A stretch of 64,000 nt of DNA from Streptomyces macrolidinus (lineage in GTDB: Bacteria > Actinomycetota > Actinomycetes > Streptomycetales > Streptomycetaceae): positions 1 to 64,000 of the forward strand of contig NZ_JAMWMR010000025.1 in NCBI RefSeq assembly GCF_023887685.1. Direction: 5' to 3'. Positions 8,330 through 16,897 of the stretch are shown piece after piece. The position numbers and the translations under genes are program-made. Each line of letters opens with the position of its first letter. The stretch's first letter is position 1. Below the pieces are notes generated by a model. It was not told the origin of the DNA and ran no database searches. It saw only the letters and a program-made list of their open reading frames with translations.

Positions 8330-8960
8330 GCCGACGAGGCGCCGGACGCCGCGGCGCTCATGCCCGGCCCGCCCTCCCCGCCCCGGATCCGGAACGTGCT
8401 CCGGGGCGCCTGCGGGGCTGGCCGCCCTGTGGTCCGACGCCGAGACGCAGGCACGCGACCTGACCGAACAGCTCCAGAGGCAGGTATCGAGCGCGACGAC
8501 GAGGGGCATGGCCGTCCGCCTGGAACGCGCGGTCAGGAGCCAGCCCCACGTGCGGCAGGAAGCACCGGGCGCCCCGCCCGGTCCGCGACGCCCGGCTTCA
8601 CGGCCGCCATCGGTGAAGGCCCGGCGTGCTCCCCCTTTGAGGGCCCTGACGTGCGAGCCGTTGATCGCGCGGTCGTTCATGTCCAGCAAGTCGGCACGTC
8701 GCAGCTCGATGAGCGGGGACTCGTGCAGGCGGACCCATACCCCAGGCTCGGTCCAGTCCCGCAGCCGCCGCCAGCAGGTGACCCCGGAGCAGCCGATCCG
8801 TTCGGCAGGGACGTCCGCCCACGAGATGCCCTTGCGCAGGACATACGCGATCCCGGCCAGCGCGGTACGGTCGTCGACTGGCTTCCGTCCGGGCAACCGG
8901 TGCCGCCGCGGCGGCCGGGGTGGAGCGCAACCATGTGCGCGGTTGGTCGCGTTGAGACCC
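8330..8960 (-). pseudogene. IS5-family transposase remnant, frameshifted
   Basis: On the minus strand at about 8905-8590 a frame encodes sequence typical of IS5-type DDE transposases: PGRKPVDDRTALAGIAYVL, then CWRRLRDWTE, then NGSHVRALKGG, where the first catalytic Asp region is altered. Related pieces fall in neighbouring frames (about 8549-8358), so the gene is broken by frameshifts and cannot be translated whole. I saw no clean terminal inverted repeats. It is old mobile-element debris between the sugar operon and the LLM gene. Confidence 0.65.
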
Positions 8961-9433
8961 TGATGGATCGGTGGGCTGCCAGCGGGGAAGCTCTGGGAGG
9001 ACGCTACTTCTGATGCTCGGACGGGCTCATCGTCCGCGACGGCGGCATCAGCAGCGTGATCCAGGTCCTCATCGGCCTGGTCGAGAACAGCGAGTTCACG
9101 CAGATCCTGCAACGCCTCGAGGATTGACCCCACTCAGCCCGCCCCTCTCATTCTGAAACGATCAGTAAAGCTGTTCTCTATGGCCTCCGGTGACTGACCG
9201 CGACAGTCCGCGAGGTTGAGTGGGCATGACTGCCCCGGTTGCTGCGCCTGCGTGACTCGCGCTTCGGCATCCACCGTTGTGGGCCCTGACGGTCGGTCAT
9301 TTGGCACGAAGAGCGCGGGCATCCCGGCCCTCGTGGGTAGCGGAGGCGGGTGGGCACGCTCGTACTGGTCGTGCCAAGCGGCAATCGTGAAGAACAGTGC
9401 AACGGTTGCCACGAACGGGCACCGGGGGCATCG
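8961..9433. other. Gene-poor stretch with a possible gene-tail relic
   Basis: No complete gene is supported here. On the plus strand, 9013-9127 encodes LIVRDGGISSVIQVLIGLV and on to a TGA, a coding-like C-terminus with no usable start because a stop precedes it. It is probably the tail of a gene disrupted when the neighbouring transposase debris arrived. The rest of the interval holds nothing I can identify. Confidence 0.35.
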
Positions 9434-10300
9434 TCAGATGGTCGGAAGCACTGAGGCCAGGTCGTGCCAAGCAGCGCGTGGGAAGGCTCGGGGGTGCTCG
9501 GTGACAACATGGACGGCGACATGGTCGGCACCGGCCCGCAGATGGCTGGTGACGTGGGCGGTGATCCGCTCGGTGTCCCCCCAGGCGACGAGCCTGTCGA
9601 CGAGGCGGTCGCTGCCGCCGTGCTGGAGATCGGCCTCGGTGAAGCCTGAGTCGAGCCAGGTTCGGTTGAGGTTGGGCAGTGTCAGGTAGGGCGCGAGTAC
9701 GGTGCGGGCCACTGCCCGGGCCGCGACCGGGTCGGTGAGCGGGACCACGGTCTGCACGGGGGCTAACAGCGGGCCCGCGCCCAGCAGCGCACGGGCCCGC
9801 GCGGTGTAGCAGGCATCTACGAGATAGGGCTGCGTGCCGGCGGTCCGAGCGGCGGCCAGCTGTGTCATCCGCGGGCGGTGTGCGCCGATGAGCCGTGCGG
9901 AGGGCGGTGGTGCGGTGCCGATGGCATCCAGCGCGTCGAGATAGCGGCACATGGCGGTCAGCGGCTGCCGGTAGCGTTCGGCGAACGGGGCATGGCTCAC
10001 CGCCAGGCCCGTGACCAGTCGGCCGCGGTCGGCAGCGGGCAGTGCCCGGTAGGCGGCGGCGAGCTGGTCCGGGGTGTGTGTCCAGATGGAGAGGCAGGCG
10101 ACCGCTACCACCGTCCGTCTGGTCGCCGCCAGCACTTCGGCTGCCGGAGCGAGATCCGCCTGCGGGTTGTCGCCGGGAACACCGCCTAACCACAGCGCGC
10201 CGTAGCCGAGTTCCTCAAGCTCGGCCGCGGCCTCCCTCGCCTCGGCGCGGTCCCCGTGGGTGAGTCCCACACTCCATACACCGATCCGTCCGAGCCGCAT
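9434..10300 (-). CDS. LLM-class (luciferase-like) F420/flavin-dependent oxidoreductase
   Basis: A 288-residue luciferase-like monooxygenase-fold protein of the F420-associated type: RIGVWSVGL at the N-terminus, LGYGALWLGG, VAVACLSIWTHTP, and the RLVTGLAVSH strand that lines the cofactor pocket. Substrate unknown. Leu38 (10189-10187) and Leu179 (9766-9764) are encoded by the rare TTA codon, so translation should depend on the bldA tRNA and be developmental. It lies 12 bp downstream of the nucleotidyltransferase gene, which also has a TTA codon, suggesting one co-transferred unit. Confidence 0.8.
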   Translation of the reverse strand: MRLGRIGVWSVGLTHGDRAEAREAAAELEELGYGALWLGGVPGDNPQADLAPAAEVLAATRRTVVAVACLSIWTHTPDQLAAAYRALPAADRGRLVTGLAVSHAPFAERYRQPLTAMCRYLDALDAIGTAPPPSARLIGAHRPRMTQLAAARTAGTQPYLVDACYTARARALLGAGPLLAPVQTVVPLTDPVAARAVARTVLAPYLTLPNLNRTWLDSGFTEADLQHGGSDRLVDRLVAWGDTERITAHVTSHLRAGADHVAVHVVTEHPRAFPRAAWHDLASVLPTI

Positions 10301-10312
10301 GGCGCTCCTCTT

Positions 10313-11062
10313 CTACACGTCATCCGTACCCGACGCGAGTTCGCGTTCAATGTCGTCCAGGTCACGTGGTGTATTGATGGCCCGCCAGGGGCCGTCCACC
10401 GGATAGCCGATCAGCTGCCGTGCCTGTATCAGACGAGGGAGGGTGGCCTCCTCGTGGTCGCCCTCGTCGGGCAGCAGTTCCACAACGCGCGGGTCGAAGA
10501 TGTAGACGCCGCCGTTGACCCGTAACGGCGGTGGCATGCGTGAGACAAGCGTGGTCACTCGGCCCCGCTCGTCACAGTCGACGCTGCCCCTGGGCAGCCA
10601 GGGCCGGGGCAGGGCAACCGTGGCCAGCGCGGCGTGACTCCGGTGGTGAGCGAACATACCGGCGAGCGAAAACCGCGTCCAGATGTCCCCGTACACCGCC
10701 AGCCACGGCTCGTCGAGCCGGTCCAAGGCGGCGGATGCGAGCTTGAGTCCGCCGCCCCGGCCCAGGGGCCGTTCCTCGACCACCACATCCGTCCGCAGCG
10801 GCATCTGGTGGGAGGCGAGGTAGTCGCCGATCACCGGCGCAAGGTGCCCCGTGGAGACGACGACCTGTTCCACGCCCGACTCCGCGAGCCAGTCGAGTTG
10901 GTGGCGCAGGATCGGCGTGCCGTGCACTTCGACCATCGTCTTCGGCCGGGTCCGCGTCAGTGGACACAACCGACTACCGAAACCGCCGGCCAGGATGACC
11001 GCCTGCCGCACCGCGCCGCGTCCAGTATCCCCGCCGTCCACATCATCCGAGAGTTGTGACAT
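10313..11062 (-). CDS. NDP-sugar nucleotidyltransferase-like protein
   Basis: A 249-residue GT-A-fold nucleotidyltransferase. The signature ILAGGFGSRLCPLT with TRPKTMVEV (residues about 23-46) binds the NTP. VYGDIWTRF supplies the metal-binding Asp, and VNGGVYIFDP follows. It should activate a sugar-1-phosphate or related phosphate with NTP; the exact substrate is unclear. ATG 11062 is chosen because the frame upstream is not coding-like. A TTA codon at 10525-10523 (codon 180) predicts bldA dependence. It is the promoter-proximal partner of the LLM oxidoreductase gene. Confidence 0.78.
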   Translation of the reverse strand: MSQLSDDVDGGDTGRGAVRQAVILAGGFGSRLCPLTRTRPKTMVEVHGTPILRHQLDWLAESGVEQVVVSTGHLAPVIGDYLASHQMPLRTDVVVEERPLGRGGGLKLASAALDRLDEPWLAVYGDIWTRFSLAGMFAHHRSHAALATVALPRPWLPRGSVDCDERGRVTTLVSRMPPPLRVNGGVYIFDPRVVELLPDEGDHEEATLPRLIQARQLIGYPVDGPWRAINTPRDLDDIERELASGTDDV

Positions 11063-11699
11063 GATCACGTAGCGTACGCCGCGCCTGTACTTCTCGCCGC
11101 AGGCCGTCCCTGCCGCCGGCCGCAGCAGGCCCCACACCGGGCCACCGCCGCCACCTTCGCCTCCAGGCGGATCAAGCCGAGAGTTGAGGGCTGAGGGCCG
11201 ACGTCAGCGTGCCCCAGCGATCTCTTCGATACCAAGCCTGGGCGGATGAGGGCCAGAGCCCCCGCTGTTCGACGCTGCGGCGCCTTCACGACGGCTTGTC
11301 CGACCCCGGCGTGCGGGAGATCCTGGCGAAAATACAACGAGTCGACAACCGCCCGACTCGCTGTTCTTCGGTGATTTCACCGTCGCGATGTCAATGACTG
11401 CGCCAACCTCCACGGATGCGCTGGCGAAGGCCTTGTTGTCCAGCGCGGTGGCCGAATGGCGGGACACAGCAAGTGATTGTCAAACCTCGAACAGGGGCAG
11501 CATTACATTCTGCTCCCCGGCCCTGCTGTTTCAACAGACCACTCTCTGAACGGCCAATTGGTAGGACGCAGCCGAGTCCAGATCGCAGAAGCAGGATCGT
11601 AGGTTGAGCGAGAGTCACCTCAATCCCTGCTCGGGTCCGTGTGAAGTTCCGTTGCAGCCGGAGCCTCGTATCCAGCGGGCCGTCCCTCCATCCACCATC
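11063..11699. other. Intergenic debris, no supported gene
   Basis: Several short frames exist on both strands, but none has consistent codon bias or a recognisable family. Base composition is noticeably less GC-rich than the flanking genes around 11340-11600. This agrees with decayed element DNA next to the recombinase fragment. Confidence 0.4.
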
Positions 11700-11876
11700 T
11701 CGTGTGAGCTTAATCTTCTTCTCGTCCCGCACCTTGTATCCGGTGTTCAGGCAGTTGACGACGTTGCGGCCGAGCCGGTCCACCGCTGCCGTCACCAAGC
11801 CGCCGTAAGGCCCCCTCTCATCGCGGAGCCAGGGGCCGAGCTTCATGAACGGGGCGGGGCGCCCGAGACCTCCCAC
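11700..11876 (-). pseudogene. Serine recombinase (integrase/resolvase) fragment
   Basis: On the minus strand at about 11849-11702 the translation LRDERGPYGGLVTAAVDRLG, followed by NTGYKVRDEKKI, matches the conserved stretch of large serine recombinases around their VxxxDRLxR motif. The remainder of the catalytic domain and the DNA-binding region are absent or out of frame. The fragment lies about 100 bp from the yjbQ stop and its duplicated 3' end. It is the likely relic of the enzyme that moved this island, although a fragment cannot prove that. Confidence 0.6.
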
Positions 11877-11957
11877 TTGGGTCCGTACCCGCGCAGGTCT
11901 CTCTCCGTTCGCACGCGCACGGCACGGAGAATCGACGCCCCCCGCGAGCGATCTTGG

Positions 11958-12380
11958 TCAGCCGAGGAAGCTCAACCGCACCTGACGGTCAGGGTTGTCC
12001 CTGTTCGTGTCCACCAGGCACACCGACTGCCAAGTCCCCAGTTCCAGACGGCCGCCGATGACCGGCAGGGTCGCGTGGGGTGGGACGAAGGCCGGGAGGA
12101 CGTGGTCGCGGCCGTGGCCGGGGCTGCCGTGGCGGTGTTGCCAGCGGTCGTCCGCCGGGAGCAGCGTGTGCAGGGCCGCGAGGAGGTCGTCGTCGCTGCC
12201 GGAGCCCGTCTCGATGATCGCTACGCCGGCCGTGGCGTGCGGTACGAAGACGTTCAGGAGGCCGTCCCGGCCGCCCGCCGCCTCGCGGAGGAAGGCCTCG
12301 CAGTCTCGGGTGAGGTCGACGACCGACTCCGCCGAGCCGGAGGTGATGTTCAGGACACGGGTGCTGAAGACATCGGACAT
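11958..12380 (-). CDS. yjbQ: YjbQ-family protein (UPF0047)
   Basis: A 140-residue protein of the YjbQ/UPF0047 family, from ATG 12380. Family features are NVFVPHATAGVAIIE with the active-site His, the Asp-rich DDDLLAAL, GHGRDHVLPAFVPP, and the C-terminal ELGTWQSVCLVDTNRD. Members have reported thiamin-phosphate synthase side activity in E. coli, but their true function is unsettled. The intact 3' end (11986-12016) recurs at 1-31, which marks this gene as the attachment site of the region to its left. Confidence 0.88.
   Translation of the reverse strand: MSDVFSTRVLNITSGSAESVVDLTRDCEAFLREAAGGRDGLLNVFVPHATAGVAIIETGSGSDDDLLAALHTLLPADDRWQHRHGSPGHGRDHVLPAFVPPHATLPVIGGRLELGTWQSVCLVDTNRDNPDRQVRLSFLG
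11986..12016 (-). repeat. Right copy of yjbQ 3'-end duplication (putative att site)
   Basis: Located inside the intact yjbQ coding sequence, near its 3' end. It matches 1-31 at 30 of 31 bases in direct orientation. The copies bracket about 12 kb of accessory genes. Confidence 0.6.
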
Positions 12381-12460
12381 GCCTCCATCCTCGCCCATAC
12401 GACGCCTTCCACGCCCGAGCGATCGTGCGCCGTACGACGCCGGTCCCCCGCCGCGTGCGC

Positions 12461-13297
12461 TCAGTGCGGCGGCGACTTGCCGGCGCGCAGCCGGTTGAAC
12501 TCGGCCACGTTCCGCTGCTGCTCCTCGTAGCTTCCCGTGAACCGGGTGTCGCCCGGCTTGACCGTGACGAAGTAGAGCCAGTCGCCCGGTGTCGGATTGA
12601 GCACGGCGCGCAGCGCGTCCTCGCCCGGGTTGGCGATCGGTGTCGGCGGCAGGCCCATGCGCTGGTACGAGTTGTAGAGGCTGTCGATGCGTGTGTCGGC
12701 GGTCGTGGTGTCCAGCGTGAAGCGGTTCATCGCGTAGTTGAGGGTGGAGTCCATCTGGAGCGGCATGCCGCGCTCCAGGCGGTTGAAGACGACCCGGGCG
12801 ACCTTGCGCATGTCGGCCGGGGTCGCGGCCTCGGCCTGCACGATGCTCGCGATGGTGACGGTCCGATAGCCGTTCATCGCGCTGCGCGGGGCACCCGCGG
12901 CGACCGTGACACCGCTGAACCTCTTCTTCGCGGTGGACACCATGTACCGCAGCAGGGACTGCGGAGTCGTCCGCTCGCTGATCGGATACGTGGCCGGGAA
13001 GAGGTAGCCCTCCGGATTGCCCTCCGCGCTCTTCGGCAAGTCGAGATGGGCCTTGGTCAGGGACTTCCTCGTCGAACCCGGCGGCAGCCGCAGGGCCTTG
13101 TCGATCGCCGCGTAGACCTGGCGCGCACGCCAGCCCTCCGGGATGACGAGCGACGCGCGGGTCCCTTCGTTCCTGTTCAGGATCGTGAGCGGCGCCGCCA
13201 CACCGGCGACCGCCACGACGGCTCCGGTCGTGACCAGGGCGATGCGGCTCCGGCGCGTCAGTCGAATGCGTTTCCACAGTGGGGTATTCGTCTGCAT
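12461..13297 (-). CDS. mltG: MltG-like endolytic murein transglycosylase
   Basis: A 278-residue membrane-anchored protein. Residues 1-40 hold a basic stretch followed by one TM segment (IALVTTGAVVAVAGVAAPLTI). The extracellular YceG/MltG domain shows the LysM-like start (VIPEGWRARQVYAAI), NPEGYLFPATYPI, and the catalytic Glu in ASIVQAEA. Further matches are VVFNRLERGMPLQMDSTLNY and PTPIANPG. MltG cleaves nascent peptidoglycan strands and sets glycan length. It is shorter than the canonical enzyme encoded beside aroE (about 340 to over 500 residues), so it is likely a second, stand-alone paralogue. Confidence 0.85.
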   Translation of the reverse strand: MQTNTPLWKRIRLTRRSRIALVTTGAVVAVAGVAAPLTILNRNEGTRASLVIPEGWRARQVYAAIDKALRLPPGSTRKSLTKAHLDLPKSAEGNPEGYLFPATYPISERTTPQSLLRYMVSTAKKRFSGVTVAAGAPRSAMNGYRTVTIASIVQAEAATPADMRKVARVVFNRLERGMPLQMDSTLNYAMNRFTLDTTTADTRIDSLYNSYQRMGLPPTPIANPGEDALRAVLNPTPGDWLYFVTVKPGDTRFTGSYEEQQRNVAEFNRLRAGKSPPH

Positions 13298-13340
13298 GCG
13301 GGCACGGTAACCCGCAATTCACGGCATATCCGGCATATTT

Positions 13341-15143
13341 TCATCTTGTCGACTCCAGTTGGGCGTCCCGTCTGACGAGGGCCGCGTACCGGCCCCCCAG
13401 TTCCAGCAACTCCTCGTGCGTGCCCCGTTCGACCACGTGTCCGGAGTCGAGAACGACGATCTGGTCGGCACCGCGCACGGTGGACAGCCGGTGGGCGATG
13501 GTCAGCGTGGTGCGGTCGGCCGACAGGGCGTCGATGGCCTCCTGGACCGCGTACTCGGTGCGCGTGTCCAGCGCGCTGGTCGCTTCGTCGAGGATGAGGA
13601 CCGGCGGGTCACGCAGGATGGTGCGGGCGATGGCGAGCCGTTGCTTCTCACCGCCCGAGAACCGGTGGCCGCGTTCGCCGACGATCGTGTCGTACCCGTC
13701 CGGCAGGGACGCGATGTGGTCGTGGATCTGGGCCGCCTGCGCTGCCGTCCGCAGCTCCTCGTCGGTGGCGTCCGGCTTGGCGAAGCGGAGGTTGTCGGCG
13801 ACCGAGGCGTGGAAGAGGTACGTCTCCTGGGAGACCACCCCTATGGCGCGAGCGAGCGTGTCGAAGTCCAGGTCCCGTACGTCGACGCCGTCGAGCGTGA
13901 CCCGCCCGGCCGTCACGTCGTACAGCCGCGGCACCAGATAGCTGAGCGTGGACTTGCCCGAGCCGGTGGGGCCGACCACGGCGAGGCTGCCGCCCGGCGG
14001 GACGGTGATGTCGATGTCCGCCAGGATCGGGCCGCTCTTGTCGTCGTAGTGGAACTCGACCCCCTCGAAGCGGATCTCCCCCTTGACCTGGTCGAGGTGG
14101 ACCGGGGCCTCGGGCTCGGTGATGTCGATGGGCAGGTCGAGGTATTCGAAGATGCGCTGGAAGAGCGCGAGCGAGGTCTGGATCTGGACCCCGGTGGACA
14201 GCAGGCTGACGGTCGGCCGGAACAGGCCCTGCTGGAGCGAGACGAACGCGACGAGCGTACCGATCGAGATGGACGGGCCGCCGAGTTGGAGCGCGATGCC
14301 CGCGGCCCAGTAGATGACGGCGGGCATGGCGGCCATGACGATGCTGATGACGGACATCCGCCAGCGCCCCGCCATGTTCGACTTCACTTCGAGGGCGACC
14401 AGGCTCTCCGACTCGCCCGCGAAGGACCGGGTGAGGGAGTCGGAGCGGCCCATGGTGCGGCCGAGGAGGATGCCGCTGACGGAGAGCGACTCGGTGACCG
14501 TGGCGGCCATCGCGGCCATCTGCTTCTGGCGCTGGGTGGCGATCCTCTTGCGTTCGTTGCCCACCCGTCTGCTGATCCAGGCGAACAGCGGCAGCAGGAG
14601 CAGCGAGACGACGGTGAGCCGCCAGTCGAGGGCGACCATCGCGACGATGGTCGCGACCACGCTGGTGAGGTTGGAGACCAGCGAGGTGGCGGTGGAGGTG
14701 ACCGTCGCCTGCATACCGCCGATGTCGTTGGCGATACGGGACTGGACCTCGCCCGTGCGCGTACGCGTGAAGAAGGCGAGCGACATGCGCTGCAGCCGGT
14801 CGTACACCGCGGTGCGCAGATCGTGCATGACGCGCTGGCCGACCGTCGTGGAGATCAGGGTCTGCAGCACGCCGAAGACGCTCGTGACGACGGCGCTCAG
14901 GATCATGCCGAGCGCGAGCAGGCTCAGCAGCCCGGTGCGGCCCTGCGGGATCGCCACGTCCAGGGTCGCCTTCAGCAGGAACGGCGTGGCGACGGAGACC
15001 AGCGACGAGGCGCCGACGAGCACGCCGACGACGGCGAGCCGGCCGGTGTACGGCTTGAAGAGCTTCAGGATGCGACGCACCTGCCGCGGCTGCTCGGGCG
15101 AGCCGCCAGGTGACGGTGTCCACGTGGGTCGGTCGGGATGCAT
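13341..15143 (-). CDS. ABC transporter, fused permease-ATPase (MsbA/LmrA type)
   Basis: A 600-residue half-transporter. Six TM helices form an ABC type-1 exporter domain (residues 40-330), followed by the ATPase domain with Walker A VGPTGSGKST, signature HRFSGGEKQR, Walker B PPVLILDEAT and H-loop TIAHRLS. It should work as a homodimer exporting lipid, drug or peptide. It is divergent from a MarR-family regulator (15346) with an inverted-repeat operator between them, the classic arrangement of a regulated drug exporter. Confidence 0.9.
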   Translation of the reverse strand: MHPDRPTWTPSPGGSPEQPRQVRRILKLFKPYTGRLAVVGVLVGASSLVSVATPFLLKATLDVAIPQGRTGLLSLLALGMILSAVVTSVFGVLQTLISTTVGQRVMHDLRTAVYDRLQRMSLAFFTRTRTGEVQSRIANDIGGMQATVTSTATSLVSNLTSVVATIVAMVALDWRLTVVSLLLLPLFAWISRRVGNERKRIATQRQKQMAAMAATVTESLSVSGILLGRTMGRSDSLTRSFAGESESLVALEVKSNMAGRWRMSVISIVMAAMPAVIYWAAGIALQLGGPSISIGTLVAFVSLQQGLFRPTVSLLSTGVQIQTSLALFQRIFEYLDLPIDITEPEAPVHLDQVKGEIRFEGVEFHYDDKSGPILADIDITVPPGGSLAVVGPTGSGKSTLSYLVPRLYDVTAGRVTLDGVDVRDLDFDTLARAIGVVSQETYLFHASVADNLRFAKPDATDEELRTAAQAAQIHDHIASLPDGYDTIVGERGHRFSGGEKQRLAIARTILRDPPVLILDEATSALDTRTEYAVQEAIDALSADRTTLTIAHRLSTVRGADQIVVLDSGHVVERGTHEELLELGGRYAALVRRDAQLESTR

Positions 15144-15296
15144 GGGCTCCTACGGGGTGCTCGGCGGATCTGGGACGGGGTCGGTTCGGGAATCGGCTCG
15201 GAACGGCTCAGCGGACGGGCGGGAAGGTTCGGCGGACACTTCGGACGGTACGACGGCGGCGCGGCAACGGCAGAGCGGCCGATTACGGATCCTAGC

Positions 15297-15321
15297 TCAT
15301 TGTTACCTATGCTCACAATGA
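15297..15321. promoter_or_regulatory. MarR-type operator between exporter and regulator genes
   Basis: Perfect 7-bp arms TCATTGT (15297-15303) and ACAATGA (15315-15321) are separated by 11 bases. They lie 25 bp before the marR start and about 155 bp before the exporter start. A TATGGT hexamer at 15334-15339 ends six bases before the marR ATG, suggesting a leaderless transcript. Binding by the adjacent MarR protein is inferred. Confidence 0.6.
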
Positions 15322-15345
15322 ACGGGGTCCTGATATGGTGCCCGT

Positions 15346-15837
15346 ATGACCACTGGCGATCCCGACGGCCTGCTCGCGGAGCAGCTTCTGCGACTCACCC
15401 GCCGCATGCATCGCGTCCAGAAGCACCACCTCGCGCAGAGCGACCTCGGCATCACACCGGCTCAGTCCCGGCTGCTGCGCACCCTCGCCCACGTGGGCTC
15501 ACCACCCCGCATGGCGGACCTCGCCGAGCTGCTGGAGGTGGTGCCGCGGGCGGTGACCACGCTGGTCGACGGCCTGGAGGCGAGCGGCAGGGTGCGCCGG
15601 GTGCCCGATCCTGCCAATCGCCGGGTGATCCGGATCGAGGTCACGGACGAGGGCCGCGAGGCGCTGCGCACGCTGCACGAAGCGCGCAGGTCCGCGGCCA
15701 AGGAGATCCTCGCTCCGCTGACGGACGAGCAGCGCGAGACGCTCGGCGGTCTGCTCGACACCCTGTTCGACGGCGAGCCGCTCCCCGAGAGTCATCACGG
15801 CCGTCACGGCGATCACGGGGAACGGAGCCGGGCCTAG
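15346..15837 (+). CDS. MarR-family transcriptional regulator
   Basis: A 163-residue winged-helix regulator. Helices HLAQSDLGITPAQSRLLRTL and MADLAELLEVVPRAVTTLVD (recognition helix) precede the wing VRRVPDPANRRVIRIEVTDEG typical of the family. C-terminal helices give dimerisation, and the tail is His-rich. The gene is divergent from the ABC exporter it probably represses. Its stop overlaps the convergent lipoprotein gene by 4 bp (15834-15837). Confidence 0.88.
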   Translation: MTTGDPDGLLAEQLLRLTRRMHRVQKHHLAQSDLGITPAQSRLLRTLAHVGSPPRMADLAELLEVVPRAVTTLVDGLEASGRVRRVPDPANRRVIRIEVTDEGREALRTLHEARRSAAKEILAPLTDEQRETLGGLLDTLFDGEPLPESHHGRHGDHGERSRA

Positions 15838-16628
15838 GACATCAGGGCTTCCCTGTCTCCCATGACCACCACGGGGTCCTGTGCCGGGTCGAGTGTGCGC
15901 AGCAGGTGGGTGATGCCCTCCTCGGGCAGGCTGACGCAGGCCAACGTGCCGTCGCCGTGGTCCAGATGCATCCAGATGCCGCCGCCCTTCGTCTGTCCCT
16001 CGGGGCGGGTCGGGTCGTTCGGCGGCGTACCCGGGACCCGGTTGTAGTCGACGGCGATGACGTAGTAGAAGTCGCGCCTGTGGGCCTCGCCCCAACTCCG
16101 CGGCACCTCATAGGCCTCGCTCTGCGAGTACGGGAGCCGGGTACCGGGGTCCGCGAGGACACCGCCCGCGTCGCTGAGCGTGAACACGCCCACCGGGCTG
16201 CGCATGTCGTCCTCGTGATGGTCCGTCGTCCAGCCCTTCCGGCCGTTGTGCCCGCGCCAGCGCCCGGCCTCGCTCCAGACGGAGCCGTACTTCGCATAGA
16301 GGACGATCGTGGAGTTCGGCGAGTCCTCGCCGTCGCCGTACACCGCCACCACCTGGCGCGAATCCGTGGGGATCTGTCCGTACAGCCAGTCGCCGATGCC
16401 GGGGATACGAGTCGGACCGGCCGCGGGGGCGGACGCGCTGCCACCTCTGCTTCCCGGCTCGGCACCGGGAACTGACGCGCTGCCACCTCTGCTTCCCGGG
16501 CCGCCGTGCTCCAGGCGCTGCCCGTCTCCCTTCGGCCCGCCGCAGGCCGCCAAGGACACCAGAAGCACGCCGCAGGCCGCCGCCACGGATCCTGAGCGCA
16601 TCGCTCTACGCAGACCATCCCCTTGCAT
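15834..16628 (-). CDS. L,D-transpeptidase-like lipoprotein
   Basis: A 264-residue predicted lipoprotein. A hydrophobic signal ends in the lipobox LVSLAAC, followed by a Gly/Ser-rich spacer with a 12-residue tandem repeat (GSRGGSAS twice). The C-terminal domain resembles YkuD L,D-transpeptidases: STIVLYAKYG, RSPVGVFTLSD, FYYVIAVDYN, and HGDGTLACVSL in place of the usual SxGC(I/V)R motif, with Cys as likely nucleophile. It would crosslink or trim peptidoglycan outside the membrane. ATG 16601 is an equally plausible start. Confidence 0.72.
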   Translation of the reverse strand: MQGDGLRRAMRSGSVAAACGVLLVSLAACGGPKGDGQRLEHGGPGSRGGSASVPGAEPGSRGGSASAPAAGPTRIPGIGDWLYGQIPTDSRQVVAVYGDGEDSPNSTIVLYAKYGSVWSEAGRWRGHNGRKGWTTDHHEDDMRSPVGVFTLSDAGGVLADPGTRLPYSQSEAYEVPRSWGEAHRRDFYYVIAVDYNRVPGTPPNDPTRPEGQTKGGGIWMHLDHGDGTLACVSLPEEGITHLLRTLDPAQDPVVVMGDREALMS

Positions 16629-16756
16629 AAGTCATACGATCACACGGCCTTTCAGGCGTAGGGCGCATATGACTCTTTCAGTCGCGTGTCGGAGCTCGTG
16701 CCCTCGGGCTCGCGAGGCGGGCCGGATCGTGGTGATGGCGAGGGAGAACCGTTTGA

Positions 16757-16897
16757 TACCACCGGCTGCACACCACCCATGACGCCGACGTCATCGCCGT
16801 CGTCGAGAACGGGCGGATCAGCGAGCCGGGCAGTCACGACGACCTGGTCGCCGCCGATGGTGCCTATGCGGCGCCGTGGCGGTCCTGGCACGGCTGA
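16757..16897 (+). pseudogene. C-terminal relic of an ABC transporter ATPase
   Basis: The plus strand encodes HRLHTTHDADVIAVVENG, then RISEPGSHDDLVAADGAYAA, ending in a TGA at 16895-16897. This is the H-loop and end of an ABC exporter ATPase domain with everything upstream missing. It differs from the transporter at 13341. The rest of 16629-17163 is GC-rich DNA with no gene I can support. Confidence 0.65.

Noticed and set aside
9216..9689. Plus- and minus-strand frames opposite the start of the LLM gene region (9134-9689)
   Set aside because: No family resemblance, poor codon bias and overlap with the well-supported LLM gene.
12381..13322. The long minus-strand frame joining YjbQ and upstream sequence into one 454-residue protein
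   Set aside because: The upstream part is an out-of-frame shadow of the MltG-like gene; the YjbQ family start at 12380 fits the homology.
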